A stretch of DNA of 64,000 nt from JBCBCP01 sp039817385. GTDB lineage: Bacteria; Pseudomonadota; Alphaproteobacteria; Rhodobacterales; Rhodobacteraceae. Below, in pieces: positions 16,498 through 25,768 of this stretch. The first letter of the stretch is position 1. Every line of letters starts with the position of its first letter. Made by a program: the position numbers and the translations under genes. The stretch lies in the NCBI GenBank assembly GCA_039817385.1, contig JBCBVY010000003.1, positions 434,001-498,000 on the forward strand, given 5' to 3'. Under the pieces are notes generated by a model, which was not told the origin of the DNA, did no database searches, and saw nothing but the letters and a program-made list of their open reading frames with translations.

Positions 16498-16791
16498 ATG
16501 CCCCTCATGAGTTCCCCCATCGACGGATCCCCGATGCGCGAGGTTGAACGCTACGGCGTCAAGATCGACATCTGCCCGACCTCGGGGGGCATTTGGCTCG
16601 ACAAGGGGGAGCTGGAGAAGATCATCATGATGATCCGGCAGGAAGCGCTGGAGGAACAGGCGCCACCACCCCCGCCCACCGCCACCTATGCGGAAGAGTA
16701 CGAAGAGCCGCGCTATCAAACGCGCGAAGACCGCCCGCGCCGCCGAAAGCGGGACAGCATCTTTGACAACCTCATGGACATCTTCGACTGA
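16498..16791 (+). CDS. TFIIB-type zinc-ribbon family protein with lost Cys ligands
   Basis: A 97-residue acidic/basic protein of the zf-TFIIB family, recognised by the pattern PIDGSPM...GVKIDICP..GGIWLDKGELEKII in the first 50 residues, a Pro run near 63, and a charged C-terminus (RPRRRKRDSIFDNLMDIFD). Two of the usual ligand Cys are Ser here (SSPIDG at the start, CPTSGG in the middle), leaving one Cys, so zinc binding is doubtful. The start is the ATG at 16498, preceded by AAGGAG at seven bases; an upstream in-frame start lacks this. Function of the family is not established. Confidence 0.8.
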   Translation: MPLMSSPIDGSPMREVERYGVKIDICPTSGGIWLDKGELEKIIMMIRQEALEEQAPPPPPTATYAEEYEEPRYQTREDRPRRRKRDSIFDNLMDIFD

Positions 16792-17077
16792 CCAAAGCGC
16801 CAAGATCAGCCCTTAGCCGGGCCAAGGCGTTGTGTACGCCGCAACACTATGCGCCAGACGCGCGATGAGCGCGAACACGCTTGTGCCATTGATGAGTGAG
16901 CCGCGGCCGTCCTCGGCTACCTTGGGTGTCAGGCCGGTCGGCCAGACTTTTCTGGATCATCGGACATTTCCGATTACCTGCGCCGCTGCTTTCGCTGGGG
17001 CCCGCTCTGCGAAAGCGTGAGCAAGATCTCTTCTCTCAACCCAAACAGTGGGTTAGGCTGCACGCGCAGGGGGGCAT
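16792..17077. other. Gene-free stretch of 286 bases
   Basis: Between the zinc-ribbon gene and the monooxygenase gene. Short open frames here have no plausible product and no ribosome site. No clear terminator, promoter or repeat was seen; it must contain the promoter of the downstream gene. It could be a decayed gene, but no family was recognised. Confidence 0.4.
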
Positions 17078-18814
17078 ATGCAGTACCATGAGAACGGCTT
17101 TCGCCCGGGCGATCCGGGCCGTGCGGCGCGCGATGTGCGCATCAAGCCGGTTGCGGACGTTCTGATCGTCGGTGCAGGCCCTGCGGGGCTGACCCTTGCC
17201 GCCTACCTCGCCCAGTTCCCGCACATCCACACGCGCCTCATCGAACGCCGGGACGGCCCGCTGGCGGTTGGGCAGGCGGACGGCATCGCCTGCCGGACGA
17301 TGGAGATGTTTCAGGCCTACGGCTTTGCCCATGACGTGCTGCGCGAGGCGTATTGGGTGAACGAGACGGCGTTCTGGGGTCCGCAGGCCGGGCGCATCAC
17401 CCGCACGGGCCGGATCGAAGATGTGGAGCCGGGCCTGAGCGAGATGCCCCATGTCATCCTCGGGCAGGCGCGGGTGCAGGAATTCTACCTCCGCTGCATG
17501 GAAAACGCGCCGACGCGGCTGGTGCCGGAATATGGTGTGTCGGTGGAGGGGCTGCAGGTTCCTGCCGATCCAGAAGCCCCAGTTGAGGTCACCCTGTCCA
17601 CCGGCGAGCTGGCAAAGGCCCGCTTTGTCGTCGGCTGCGACGGGGCGCGCAGCGCGGTGCGGCACGCGCTGGGCATCCCCCTGCACGGCGAGGCGGCGAA
17701 TGCCGCATGGGGGGTGATGGACGTGCTCGCTGTGACCGACTTTCCCGACATCCGCCTGAAATGCGCGATCCAGAGCGCCGAGCAGGGCGCCTTGCTGATC
17801 ATCCCGCGCGAGGGCGGGCACATGGTCCGCCTCTATATCGAGTTGGACAAGCTGGACTCGTCCGAACGCGTTGCGGACCGCGACGTCACCGAGGATCACC
17901 TGATCGCCGCCGCCCAGCGCATTCTTGCGCCCTATACGCTTGATGTGCGGCAGGTTGCGTGGTGGTCCGTCTACGAAATCGGCCAGCGCACCGCGCACCA
18001 GTTTGCCGACACGGCCCCCGGCGGGGCTGCCCCGCGCGTGTTTATCGCGGGGGACGCATGCCACACCCATTCGCCCAAGGCCGGTCAGGGCATGAACGTG
18101 TCGATGCAGGACGCGTGGAACCTCGGCTGGAAGCTGCAAGCGGCCATAGAGGGCCGCGGCGGGCCCGCCCTACTGCATTCCTATTCCGCCGAGCGGCAGG
18201 CCATCGCGCAGGAACTGATCGACTTTGACAAGGTCTTTGCCAAGAAAATCGCAGCCAAATCCGGCGCGACGGATGCCGCGTTCCAAAGCTATTTCCAGAA
18301 GCAGGGCCGCTATACCGCGGGTGTGGCCACCCGCTATGCTCCGTCGATCTTGACCGCGACCGCGGACCAGACCCTCGCCAACGGCCTCACCCTCGGGATG
18401 CGTTTTCACTCTGCGCCCGTAATCCGCTGGGCCGATGCGAAACCGGTGCAACTTGGCCATGTCGCCGACCTGTCAGGGCGCTGGCAGCTTTACGTCTTTG
18501 CGGCGGGCGACGCGGATGACGCGCTTGTGCACCTGTCCGAGCCTTTGCCCAACACCCGGTCCAACATCGTGCTGCGCACCCTGCACCGTGAGACGAGCCT
18601 GGACCCGGCGCGCTTCCCCCTCATGGGCGACCTGAACCTGCGCGACTACGAACGGGTGTTCTGCCCGGACCCCGCGCGCGACATCTTTGAAGCACGCGGC
18701 ATTGCGCCAGACGGCGCCGCCGTGCTTGTCCGCCCCGACCAATACGTGGCGTTCCTTACCAAACCGGGCGATGTGGCTGGCCTGCGTGCCTTCCTGGAGG
18801 CCGCGCACGGCTGA
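17078..18814 (+). CDS. FAD-dependent aromatic hydroxylase (3-hydroxybenzoate 4-monooxygenase-like)
   Basis: Flavoprotein monooxygenase of the phenol hydroxylase family, 578 residues. It has the FAD-binding VLIVGAGPAGLTLA near residue 28, the GQADGIACRTMEMFQAYGF stretch close to that of Comamonas MobA, a second FAD motif GDACHTHSPKAGQGMN near 325, and a C-terminal thioredoxin-like dimerisation region (about 435-575). Probable reaction: NADPH- and oxygen-dependent hydroxylation of a phenolic acid; the exact substrate is inferred. No ring-cleavage genes are adjacent. The ATG at 17078 agrees with the family start MQ(Y/F)H.NGF. Confidence 0.82.
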   Translation: MQYHENGFRPGDPGRAARDVRIKPVADVLIVGAGPAGLTLAAYLAQFPHIHTRLIERRDGPLAVGQADGIACRTMEMFQAYGFAHDVLREAYWVNETAFWGPQAGRITRTGRIEDVEPGLSEMPHVILGQARVQEFYLRCMENAPTRLVPEYGVSVEGLQVPADPEAPVEVTLSTGELAKARFVVGCDGARSAVRHALGIPLHGEAANAAWGVMDVLAVTDFPDIRLKCAIQSAEQGALLIIPREGGHMVRLYIELDKLDSSERVADRDVTEDHLIAAAQRILAPYTLDVRQVAWWSVYEIGQRTAHQFADTAPGGAAPRVFIAGDACHTHSPKAGQGMNVSMQDAWNLGWKLQAAIEGRGGPALLHSYSAERQAIAQELIDFDKVFAKKIAAKSGATDAAFQSYFQKQGRYTAGVATRYAPSILTATADQTLANGLTLGMRFHSAPVIRWADAKPVQLGHVADLSGRWQLYVFAAGDADDALVHLSEPLPNTRSNIVLRTLHRETSLDPARFPLMGDLNLRDYERVFCPDPARDIFEARGIAPDGAAVLVRPDQYVAFLTKPGDVAGLRAFLEAAHG

Positions 18815-18939
18815 TCGGCCAAATTGCGCCGAGATTCGGAACCGCCGCGGGCTTTCAACCGCCTTGGCGCGGCGATATAGGTCACGGCCAAAGCGCTGCG
18901 CGCGAGTCGCGGCGCGATAACTCATGGGGCCCTGGGGCA

Positions 18940-19986
18940 ATGTCGGTATTCGGAAATCTGGGCGGTCTGTTCTCTTCGGACATGGCCATTGACCTCGGCA
19001 CCGCGAACACGCTGGTCTATGTCAAAGGCCGCGGCGTTATCCTGAGCGAGCCATCAGTGGTCGCCTACCATGTCAAGGACGGGGTCAAAAAGGTGCTGGC
19101 CGTGGGCGAGGATGCCAAGCTGATGCTGGGCCGGACCCCCGGCAGCATCGAGGCGATCCGGCCCATGCGGGAAGGGGTCATCGCCGATTTTGACACCGCC
19201 GAAGAGATGATCAAGCACTTCATCCGCAAGGTCCACAAGCGCTCGACCTTCTCCAAGCCCAAAATCATCGTCTGCGTCCCCCACGGGGCGACCCCGGTGG
19301 AAAAACGCGCGATCCGCCAATCGGTCCTTTCCGCAGGCGCCCGCCGCGCGGGCCTGATTGCAGAGCCTATCGCGGCGGCCATCGGCGCCGGAATGCCCAT
19401 TACCGATCCGACCGGCAACATGGTTGTCGACATCGGCGGCGGCACGACCGAAGTTGCGGTGCTGAGCCTGGGCGACATTGTCTACGCCCGCTCCGTCCGG
19501 GTGGGCGGTGACCGCATGGATGAGGCGATCATCAGCTACCTGCGCCGCCAGCAGAATCTTTTGGTGGGTGAAACCACAGCAGAGCGGATCAAGACCTCCA
19601 TCGGCACCGCGCGGATGCCGGATGACGGGCGCGGCACCTCGATACAGATCCGGGGCCGCGACCTGCTGAACGGTGTACCGAAAGAGATCGAGATTACCCA
19701 GGCCCAGGTGGCCGAAGCGCTGGCCGAACCGGTCCAGCAGATTTGCGAGGCGGTCATGACCGCGCTGGAGACAACGCCGCCGGACCTTGCCGCGGACATC
19801 GTAGACCGCGGCGTGATGCTGACGGGTGGCGGTGCGCTTTTGGGCGATCTGGACCTTGCTCTGCGCGAGCAGACGGGTCTTGCCGTCTCGATCGCGGACG
19901 AGTCGCTGAACTGCGTGGCGTTGGGGACCGGCAAGGCGCTGGAATACGAAAAACAGCTGCGCCACGCCATCGACTACGACAGCTAG
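18940..19986 (+). CDS. mreB: Rod shape-determining protein MreB
   Basis: Bacterial actin homologue that organises lateral wall synthesis. The 348 residues contain the nucleotide-binding phosphate-1 motif DLGTANTLVY near residue 17, phosphate-2 DIGGGTTEVAVLS near 165, and the adenosine motif MLTGGGALLGDLD near 290. First gene of the rod-shape operon mreBCD-mrdA-rodA; the promoter must lie in the 125 bases upstream. Confidence 0.97.
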   Translation: MSVFGNLGGLFSSDMAIDLGTANTLVYVKGRGVILSEPSVVAYHVKDGVKKVLAVGEDAKLMLGRTPGSIEAIRPMREGVIADFDTAEEMIKHFIRKVHKRSTFSKPKIIVCVPHGATPVEKRAIRQSVLSAGARRAGLIAEPIAAAIGAGMPITDPTGNMVVDIGGGTTEVAVLSLGDIVYARSVRVGGDRMDEAIISYLRRQQNLLVGETTAERIKTSIGTARMPDDGRGTSIQIRGRDLLNGVPKEIEITQAQVAEALAEPVQQICEAVMTALETTPPDLAADIVDRGVMLTGGGALLGDLDLALREQTGLAVSIADESLNCVALGTGKALEYEKQLRHAIDYDS

Positions 19987-20087
19987 GGGCGCGCGCTCCG
20001 TATCTGTTGAACGACGCGCCGCTTGCGCGCGGGCGGCAAACAGACCAGACTCCGCGCACCGCCTGACGGGTAACCAAGGGGCACGAC

Positions 20088-20981
20088 TTGGCAAAAGACC
20101 GTTCCACGACACAGGACTTTTCCGGGCCGCTGCGGCGTTTGCTGCTGGCGGTGATGGTCGCCTTGCTGGGCGGGACCTTCCTGATCTGGCGCATCGACAG
20201 CCCGCGGGTCGAACGGTTCCGCGCCGCTGTGACGGACCGGATCATCCCAAATTTCGACTGGGCGATGGCGCCGGTGAACGGCACCGTGCAGCTGATCCGC
20301 AATGCGCAAAGCTACCGCGCGCTGGCCGAGCAGAACGAAGAGTTGCGGCGCGAGCTGCGCCGGATGCGCGCGTGGAAAGAGGCGGCCGTGCAGTTGCGGC
20401 AGGAGAACGCGCGGCTGATGGACCTGAACAACGTGCGGCTTGACCCCCGGCTGACCCATGTGACCGGTGTTGTGCTTGCCGATAGCGGATCGCCCTTCCG
20501 GCAATCGGTGCTGATCAACGTCGGCGCGAAGGACGGCGTCGTAGATGGCTGGGCCACGATGGACGGCCTCGGCCTGGTCGGGCGGGTGTCGGGCGTGGCG
20601 CGCAATACCAGCCGGGTGATCCTGCTCACCGATGCGTCCAGCCGCATTCCGGCGGTTGTGCAGCCCTCGGGCCAGCGGGTGATTGTGGCGGGCGACAACA
20701 CCGCCGCGCCGCCCATCGATTTTCTGGAAAACCGCAGCCTTGTGCGCCCCGGCGATCAGGTCTTCAGCTCGGGCGATGGCGGGGTGTTCCCGGCAGGTCA
20801 GCTGATCGGGACGGTGGCCGAAGACCCCGGCGGGCGTTTGCGCGTGCGGCTCGCGGCGGATTACGAGCGGCTCGAATTCCTGCGCGTGCTGCGCCATTAC
20901 GGCATCGAAGAGGTGCCCGACACGGCGCGTGTGATCACCCCCGGCGCGCTTGAGGCGGGGCTGGAGGCGCGCGATGACTGA
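20088..20981 (+). CDS. mreC: Rod shape-determining protein MreC
   Basis: Periplasmic scaffold of the elongasome. The 297 residues have a single N-terminal membrane helix (about 20-40), a coiled coil (about 75-115) rich in Glu, Arg and Leu, and the beta-sheet domain with VTGVVLADSGSPFRQSVLINVG. Located 101 bases after mreB and overlapping mreD by eight bases at its 3' end. Confidence 0.94.
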   Translation: MAKDRSTTQDFSGPLRRLLLAVMVALLGGTFLIWRIDSPRVERFRAAVTDRIIPNFDWAMAPVNGTVQLIRNAQSYRALAEQNEELRRELRRMRAWKEAAVQLRQENARLMDLNNVRLDPRLTHVTGVVLADSGSPFRQSVLINVGAKDGVVDGWATMDGLGLVGRVSGVARNTSRVILLTDASSRIPAVVQPSGQRVIVAGDNTAAPPIDFLENRSLVRPGDQVFSSGDGGVFPAGQLIGTVAEDPGGRLRVRLAADYERLEFLRVLRHYGIEEVPDTARVITPGALEAGLEARDD

Positions 20982-21504
20982 AGCGTCCCAGACAGGGCTG
21001 TGGCTGAAACGCGGGGCGTTTGTCCTGCTGGTCCTGGCCATCATCTTCTTTCACCTGCTGCCCTTGCAAACGGTGCCGCGTCGCTGGGCAGGACCGGAAT
21101 GGGTGACGCTCTTTGCGTTTGCCTGGGCGGTCAGGCGGCCCGATCTGGTGCCGACGATCCTTTTGGGTCTGCTCCTGCTTTTGGCCGACCTGCTGCTGGC
21201 CCGCCCCCCGGGCCTGTGGGCGCTGCTGGCCTTCCTTGCGGCAGAGCGGCTGAAGGCGCGGGCGCTGGTGCTGCGTGATACGACGCTGGTGGCCGAAATT
21301 CTTGAGGTGAGCCTTCTGATGGTCGGCATTTCCATCGCCTACCAGCTGACGCTCGCAATTTTGCTGATCGACGGGATTAACCTGTGGCTGACCGCAAGCC
21401 AGGCGTTGACCTCGGTGATCGCTTATCCCTTTGTCGTGTTCCTGACCCACGTTCTGATGCGCGTGCGCAAAGGCACCCCCGGTGATCTGGAGGCCACCCC
21501 ATGA
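20974..21504 (+). CDS. mreD: Rod shape-determining protein MreD
   Basis: Small integral membrane partner of MreC, about 176 residues with five or so hydrophobic helices. The start is the ATG at 20974 inside the last codons of mreC; a longer in-frame start at 20950 is less likely. Its stop overlaps the mrdA ATG (ATGA). Sequence similarity within this family is low, so the call rests on hydropathy and position. Confidence 0.88.
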   Translation: MTEASQTGLWLKRGAFVLLVLAIIFFHLLPLQTVPRRWAGPEWVTLFAFAWAVRRPDLVPTILLGLLLLLADLLLARPPGLWALLAFLAAERLKARALVLRDTTLVAEILEVSLLMVGISIAYQLTLAILLIDGINLWLTASQALTSVIAYPFVVFLTHVLMRVRKGTPGDLEATP

Positions 21505-23444
21505 GGCGCCCCCGCGCAGATGTCGAAGCCTCTCATCGCCGCCTGACCCGGCGCGCGGCCCTTTTTGCGGGCGTGCAAGGGCTTTTCATCCTCGGGCTGG
21601 GCGCGCGGATGCGCTATCTGCAGGTGGAACAGGCGGATGAGTTTCGCCTGCTGGCCGAAGAGAACCGGATCAACATCCACCTGATCCCGCCCGCCCGCGG
21701 TGAGGTCTTTGACCGCAACGGCATCGCATTGGCGCGCAACGTGCCCTCTTACCGCGTTGTGCTGGTGCGCGAGAATGCGGGCGATCTGGAGGAAACCCTG
21801 AACCGTCTGGCCCGCGTCATTCCGCTGGACGATGCGGCAAAGGCCAAGGCGCTGGAAGACAGCCGCCGGTCCGCCCCCTTTGTCCCCGTCGCGGTGGCCG
21901 AGAATGTGGAGTGGGATGACCTTGCCGCCGTTTCCGTGAACGCGCCTGCGCTTCCGGGCATCTCGCCCGAAGTGGGGCTGACCCGCGTCTACCCGCTGGG
22001 CTCGGACTATGCGCACGTGCTGGGCTATGTCGGCCCGGTCAGCGACTTTGACCTGTCGCGCATCGAAGACCCGGACCCGCTGCTGCGCATCCCGCGCTTT
22101 CAGATCGGCAAGGTCGGGGTCGAGGCCAAGCACGAGGCCGAGCTGCGCGGCCGGGCCGGTACCAAGCGGGTCGAAGTGAATGCCACGGGCCGCGTTATGC
22201 GCGAGCTGTCCCGCCAAGAGGGGCGCGCAGGGGCGGACCTTCAGCTGACCATCGACGCCAAGCTGCAAAGCTATGTGCAAGCGCGCCTGGGCGAGCAATC
22301 GGCAAGCGCCGTGGTCATGGATGTCGAAACCGGCGATCTGGTCGCCATCGGCTCCTCGCCCACTTTCGATCCAAACCTCTTTGTCCGCGGCATCTCGGTC
22401 GCGGACTATTCGGCGCTGACGGACAACAAGTACCGCCCGCTCGCCTCCAAATCGGTGCAGGGCACCTACCCACCCGGATCCACGTTCAAGATGATCACGG
22501 CCCTGGCTGCGCTCGAAGACGGCCTTGTCGGCCCGGACGAGACGGTCTACTGCCCCGGCCACCTCGAAGTCGCAGACCGCAAGTTCCACTGCTGGAAACG
22601 GGGCGGGCATGGCCATGTGAATTTGGCCGACAGCCTGAAGGAAAGCTGCGACGTCTATTACTACGACCTCGCGCTCAAGGTCGGGATCGACAAAATCTCG
22701 GCAATGGCGCGCCGGTTCGGCCTTGGGGTGCGCCACAACGTGCCCATGTCCGCGGTCGCACGCGGCCTTGCCCCCGACCGGGACTGGAAGCGCGAGGTGC
22801 ATGGCCAGGACTGGCGCATTGGCGACACGGTGAACGTCTCCATCGGGCAGGGTTACTTGTTGTCCTCGCCCTTGCAACTGGCGGTGATGGCCGCACGGCT
22901 TGCCACCGGGCGCGACGTGTCACCGCGTCTGATCAAAACCATAAATGGGGTGGAACAGCCCGGCGCGCCGGGTACCGACATGGGCCTTAGTCGCAACAAC
23001 CTGCGAAAGATGCAGCGCGCCATGTACGACGTCGTGAATGACCGCAAGGGCACCGCCTATGGCAGCCGCATCATCGCCGACGGGATGCGCATGGCGGGCA
23101 AGACCGGCACGAGCCAGGTGCGCAACATCTCTGCCGCGGAACGTGCCGCGGGCGTGACCCGCAACGAAGACCTGCCGTGGGAGCGGCGCGACCATGCGCT
23201 TTTTGTGAACTTTGCGCCCTATGAGACCCCGAAATACGCCGTGGCGGTCGTGGTCGAACATGGCGGCGGCGGCTCTACCGCGGCGGCGCCCATCGCGCGG
23301 GACATCACCCTGCAAGCGCTCTATGGTGGTGAGCCGCCGCTTGACGCCTATCCAACCAAGGACCGCGCCCGCATCCGCGCGCAGCAGGCGGCCCTGCGAG
23401 ACGTGCGGCCGGTCGCCAATACGGGCACGGCGGATCAGGCATGA
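21501..23444 (+). CDS. mrdA: Penicillin-binding protein 2 (elongasome transpeptidase)
   Basis: Monofunctional class B transpeptidase that cross-links peptidoglycan during elongation. The 647 residues show an N-terminal membrane anchor (about 18-35), the pedestal region (ARGEVFDRNG), and the catalytic motifs STFK (in GTYPPGSTFKM), SCD, and KTGTSQ. It overlaps mreD and rodA by four bases each, so the genes are translationally coupled. Confidence 0.96.
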   Translation: MRRPRADVEASHRRLTRRAALFAGVQGLFILGLGARMRYLQVEQADEFRLLAEENRINIHLIPPARGEVFDRNGIALARNVPSYRVVLVRENAGDLEETLNRLARVIPLDDAAKAKALEDSRRSAPFVPVAVAENVEWDDLAAVSVNAPALPGISPEVGLTRVYPLGSDYAHVLGYVGPVSDFDLSRIEDPDPLLRIPRFQIGKVGVEAKHEAELRGRAGTKRVEVNATGRVMRELSRQEGRAGADLQLTIDAKLQSYVQARLGEQSASAVVMDVETGDLVAIGSSPTFDPNLFVRGISVADYSALTDNKYRPLASKSVQGTYPPGSTFKMITALAALEDGLVGPDETVYCPGHLEVADRKFHCWKRGGHGHVNLADSLKESCDVYYYDLALKVGIDKISAMARRFGLGVRHNVPMSAVARGLAPDRDWKREVHGQDWRIGDTVNVSIGQGYLLSSPLQLAVMAARLATGRDVSPRLIKTINGVEQPGAPGTDMGLSRNNLRKMQRAMYDVVNDRKGTAYGSRIIADGMRMAGKTGTSQVRNISAAERAAGVTRNEDLPWERRDHALFVNFAPYETPKYAVAVVVEHGGGGSTAAAPIARDITLQALYGGEPPLDAYPTKDRARIRAQQAALRDVRPVANTGTADQA

Positions 23445-24580
23445 GCTATCTTGAGTACAGCGTCAAACACACGCCGACCGGGCTGCGCAAGGTGCTGTTC
23501 CTGAACTGGCCGCTCGCGGTTTTGCTGATTGCGGTCGCCTGCATTGGCTTTCTGATGCTCTACTCGGTCGCGGGCGGGGATCTTGGCCGCTGGGCCGAAC
23601 CGCAAATGAAGCGCTTCGCAATAGGCCTTGTGCTGATGTTCGCCGTGGCGATGGTGCCGATCTGGTTCTGGCGGTCGGTGTCCGCGGTGGCCTATGGCGC
23701 GACCATGTTGCTGCTGATCGCGGTGGAATTCTTCGGCTCCGTCGGGATGGGCGCGCAGCGCTGGATCGACCTTGGCTTCATGCGCCTGCAACCGTCCGAG
23801 CTGATGAAGATCACGCTCGTCATGGTGCTCGCCGCTTATTACGATTGGCTGCCCGCCGCGCGGAAATCGCAACCGCTATGGGTTCTGTTGCCCGTGGTGC
23901 TGATCCTTGTACCGACGGGAATGGTCCTGCGCCAGCCGGACCTTGGCACCTCCATCCTGCTGCTCGCGGCGGGGGGTGGGCTGATGTTCCTCGCCGGGGT
24001 GCACTGGGCCTATTTCGCTGCCGTGATCACCGCGGGCGTCGGGCTGGTGACCGCCGTCTTCCAGTCGCGCGGCACGTCCTGGCAGCTGCTGCAGGACTAC
24101 CAGTACCGCCGCATCGACACGTTCCTTGACCCCGCCTCTGACCCGCTTGGTGCGGGCTATCACATTACCCAATCCAAGATCGCGCTTGGCTCTGGGGGGT
24201 GGACCGGGCGCGGCTTCATGCAAGGCACGCAAAGCCGGCTGAACTTTCTGCCCGAAAAGCACACCGATTTCATCTTCACCACGCTCGCCGAAGAGTTCGG
24301 CTTTATCGGCGCGCTGTCGCTTCTGGTCCTCTATGCGCTGATCATCCTCTTTTGCGTGATCTCGGCGCTGGCGAACCGGGACCGTTTTTCATCCCTGCTG
24401 ATCCTCGGCATCGCGCTGAACTTCTTTTTGTTCTTCGCGGTGAACATGTCGATGGTGATGGGTCTGGCACCCGTCGTCGGCGTGCCCCTGCCGCTGGTCA
24501 GCTATGGCGGGTCGGCCATGCTGGTCCTGATGATCGCCTTTGGCCTGATCCAAAGCGCCCACGTCCACAGGCCACGATAA
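23441..24580 (+). CDS. rodA: Peptidoglycan glycosyltransferase RodA
   Basis: SEDS-family glycosyltransferase that polymerises lipid II for side-wall growth together with PBP2. The 379 residues are highly hydrophobic with about ten helices and include the SEDS motifs QPSELMKI, QPDLGTS and the C-terminal PLVSYGGSAML. It starts at an ATGA overlap with mrdA. Confidence 0.95.
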   Translation: MSYLEYSVKHTPTGLRKVLFLNWPLAVLLIAVACIGFLMLYSVAGGDLGRWAEPQMKRFAIGLVLMFAVAMVPIWFWRSVSAVAYGATMLLLIAVEFFGSVGMGAQRWIDLGFMRLQPSELMKITLVMVLAAYYDWLPAARKSQPLWVLLPVVLILVPTGMVLRQPDLGTSILLLAAGGGLMFLAGVHWAYFAAVITAGVGLVTAVFQSRGTSWQLLQDYQYRRIDTFLDPASDPLGAGYHITQSKIALGSGGWTGRGFMQGTQSRLNFLPEKHTDFIFTTLAEEFGFIGALSLLVLYALIILFCVISALANRDRFSSLLILGIALNFFLFFAVNMSMVMGLAPVVGVPLPLVSYGGSAMLVLMIAFGLIQSAHVHRPR

Positions 24581-24584
24581 AACC

Positions 24585-25514
24585 ATGCTCAACGTTCTTT
24601 TCGCCGCCAGCGACGCGCGCTGGCCCCATTACGAGGCGCCGCTTCGAGACGCGTTTGCCAAACGCGGCCTCGATGTGAACCTCGCACGCAACCATGCGCC
24701 GGAGGACGTCGATTACATCGTCTACGCCCCCAATTCAGACGTGCAAGACTTCACCCCCTACACCCGGCTCAGAGCCGTTCTGAACCTTTGGGCCGGGGTG
24801 GAAATGGTTGCTGGCAACCAGACGCTAAAGGTCCCGCTGTGCCGTATGGTCGATCCGGCCCTGACCCAAGGCATGGCCGAATGGGTCACCGGCCACGTGC
24901 TGCGCCACCACCTTGGAATTGACGCGCACATCACTGCCGAACCCGGAACCTGGGCGCCCAAGGCGCCGCCAATGTCATGGGACCGCCCCGTGACGATCCT
25001 CGGCCTCGGAGAGTTGGGAACCGCCTGCGCCCAGATGCTGCGGGGCATCGGTTTTCCGGTCACTGGGTGGAGCCGCACGCAGAAAGACCTCAGCGGCGTC
25101 ACCTGCCACGCTGGCGACGCGGGCCTCACCGCCGCGCTGAAGGACGCCCAGATCCTCGTGCTCCTGCTGCCCGACACCACCGCCACAACGAACATCCTGA
25201 ACGAAGAGACCCTCGCCCAGCTGCCCCAAGGCGCCATCATCCTGAACCCCGGCCGCGGCCCGCTGATCGACGACGACGCCCTGCTCGCCGCGCTGGACAG
25301 CGGGCAGATCGGCCACGCCACGCTGGACACGTTCCGGGTCGAACCGCTGCCCAAGGATCACCCCTACTGGCACCACCCGAACGTGACCGTCACACCGCAC
25401 ATCGCGAGCGAGACCCGCGCCGCCTACTCCAGCCAGACCATCGCGGAAAACATCGCCCGCGACCAAGCCGGTCAACCCCTCCTCCACCAAGTCAACCGCA
25501 CGCTGGGCTACTGA
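24585..25514 (+). CDS. ghrA: Glyoxylate/hydroxypyruvate reductase A
   Basis: NAD(P)H-dependent D-2-hydroxyacid dehydrogenase, 309 residues. It has the Rossmann motif LGLGELGTACAQML near residue 142, the NPGRGPLIDDDAL segment, and the catalytic Glu/His region (VEPLPKDHPYWHHPNVTVTPH). It starts only four bases after rodA, so it is probably transcribed with the rod-shape operon though its role (glyoxylate or hydroxypyruvate reduction) is metabolic. A terminator-like hairpin follows. Confidence 0.88.
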   Translation: MLNVLFAASDARWPHYEAPLRDAFAKRGLDVNLARNHAPEDVDYIVYAPNSDVQDFTPYTRLRAVLNLWAGVEMVAGNQTLKVPLCRMVDPALTQGMAEWVTGHVLRHHLGIDAHITAEPGTWAPKAPPMSWDRPVTILGLGELGTACAQMLRGIGFPVTGWSRTQKDLSGVTCHAGDAGLTAALKDAQILVLLLPDTTATTNILNEETLAQLPQGAIILNPGRGPLIDDDALLAALDSGQIGHATLDTFRVEPLPKDHPYWHHPNVTVTPHIASETRAAYSSQTIAENIARDQAGQPLLHQVNRTLGY

Positions 25515-25547
25515 CTTTCTTTGGGTTGAAAATATCCCGGGGAGCTC

Positions 25548-25564
25548 GAGGGGCAGAGCCCCTC
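25548..25564 (+). terminator. Terminator-like hairpin after ghrA
   Basis: GAGGGGC, loop AGA, GCCCCTC: a perfect 7-bp GC-rich stem 34 bases after the ghrA stop codon, preceded by TTGAAAATATCCCGGGG. This AT-then-GC block is often seen after genes in Roseobacter genomes. No strong T run follows. Confidence 0.55.
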
Positions 25565-25662
25565 GTCAGCAAAGTAAAATCGAATGCGCGCAGCGCTCCT
25601 GTTTCAAATCCCCGAAACACCCTACACGCGACCCGCTTCAAAACACCGCAAGCCAGCGAAGA

Positions 25663-25696
25663 CTGTCATAAAACCGTTACACGGCACCTCTGTCAT
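25663..25696 (+). promoter_or_regulatory. Pho-box-like PhoB site(s)
   Basis: CTGTCAT AAAA CCGTTAC (25663-25680) matches the PhoB box layout of two 7-base repeats split by four A/T bases; the first repeat is perfect and the second matches four of seven positions (CTGTCAT). A further perfect CTGTCAT starts at 25690. The site lies 73-106 bases before the next gene's ATG. This suggests control by phosphate starvation. Confidence 0.55.
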
Positions 25697-25768
25697 TTCA
25701 GCCTACGCAAATGCGTGATTCTGCCACAAATTCTCTACCGCAGGATGTATTTTGGGAAAGGGAAGTAA

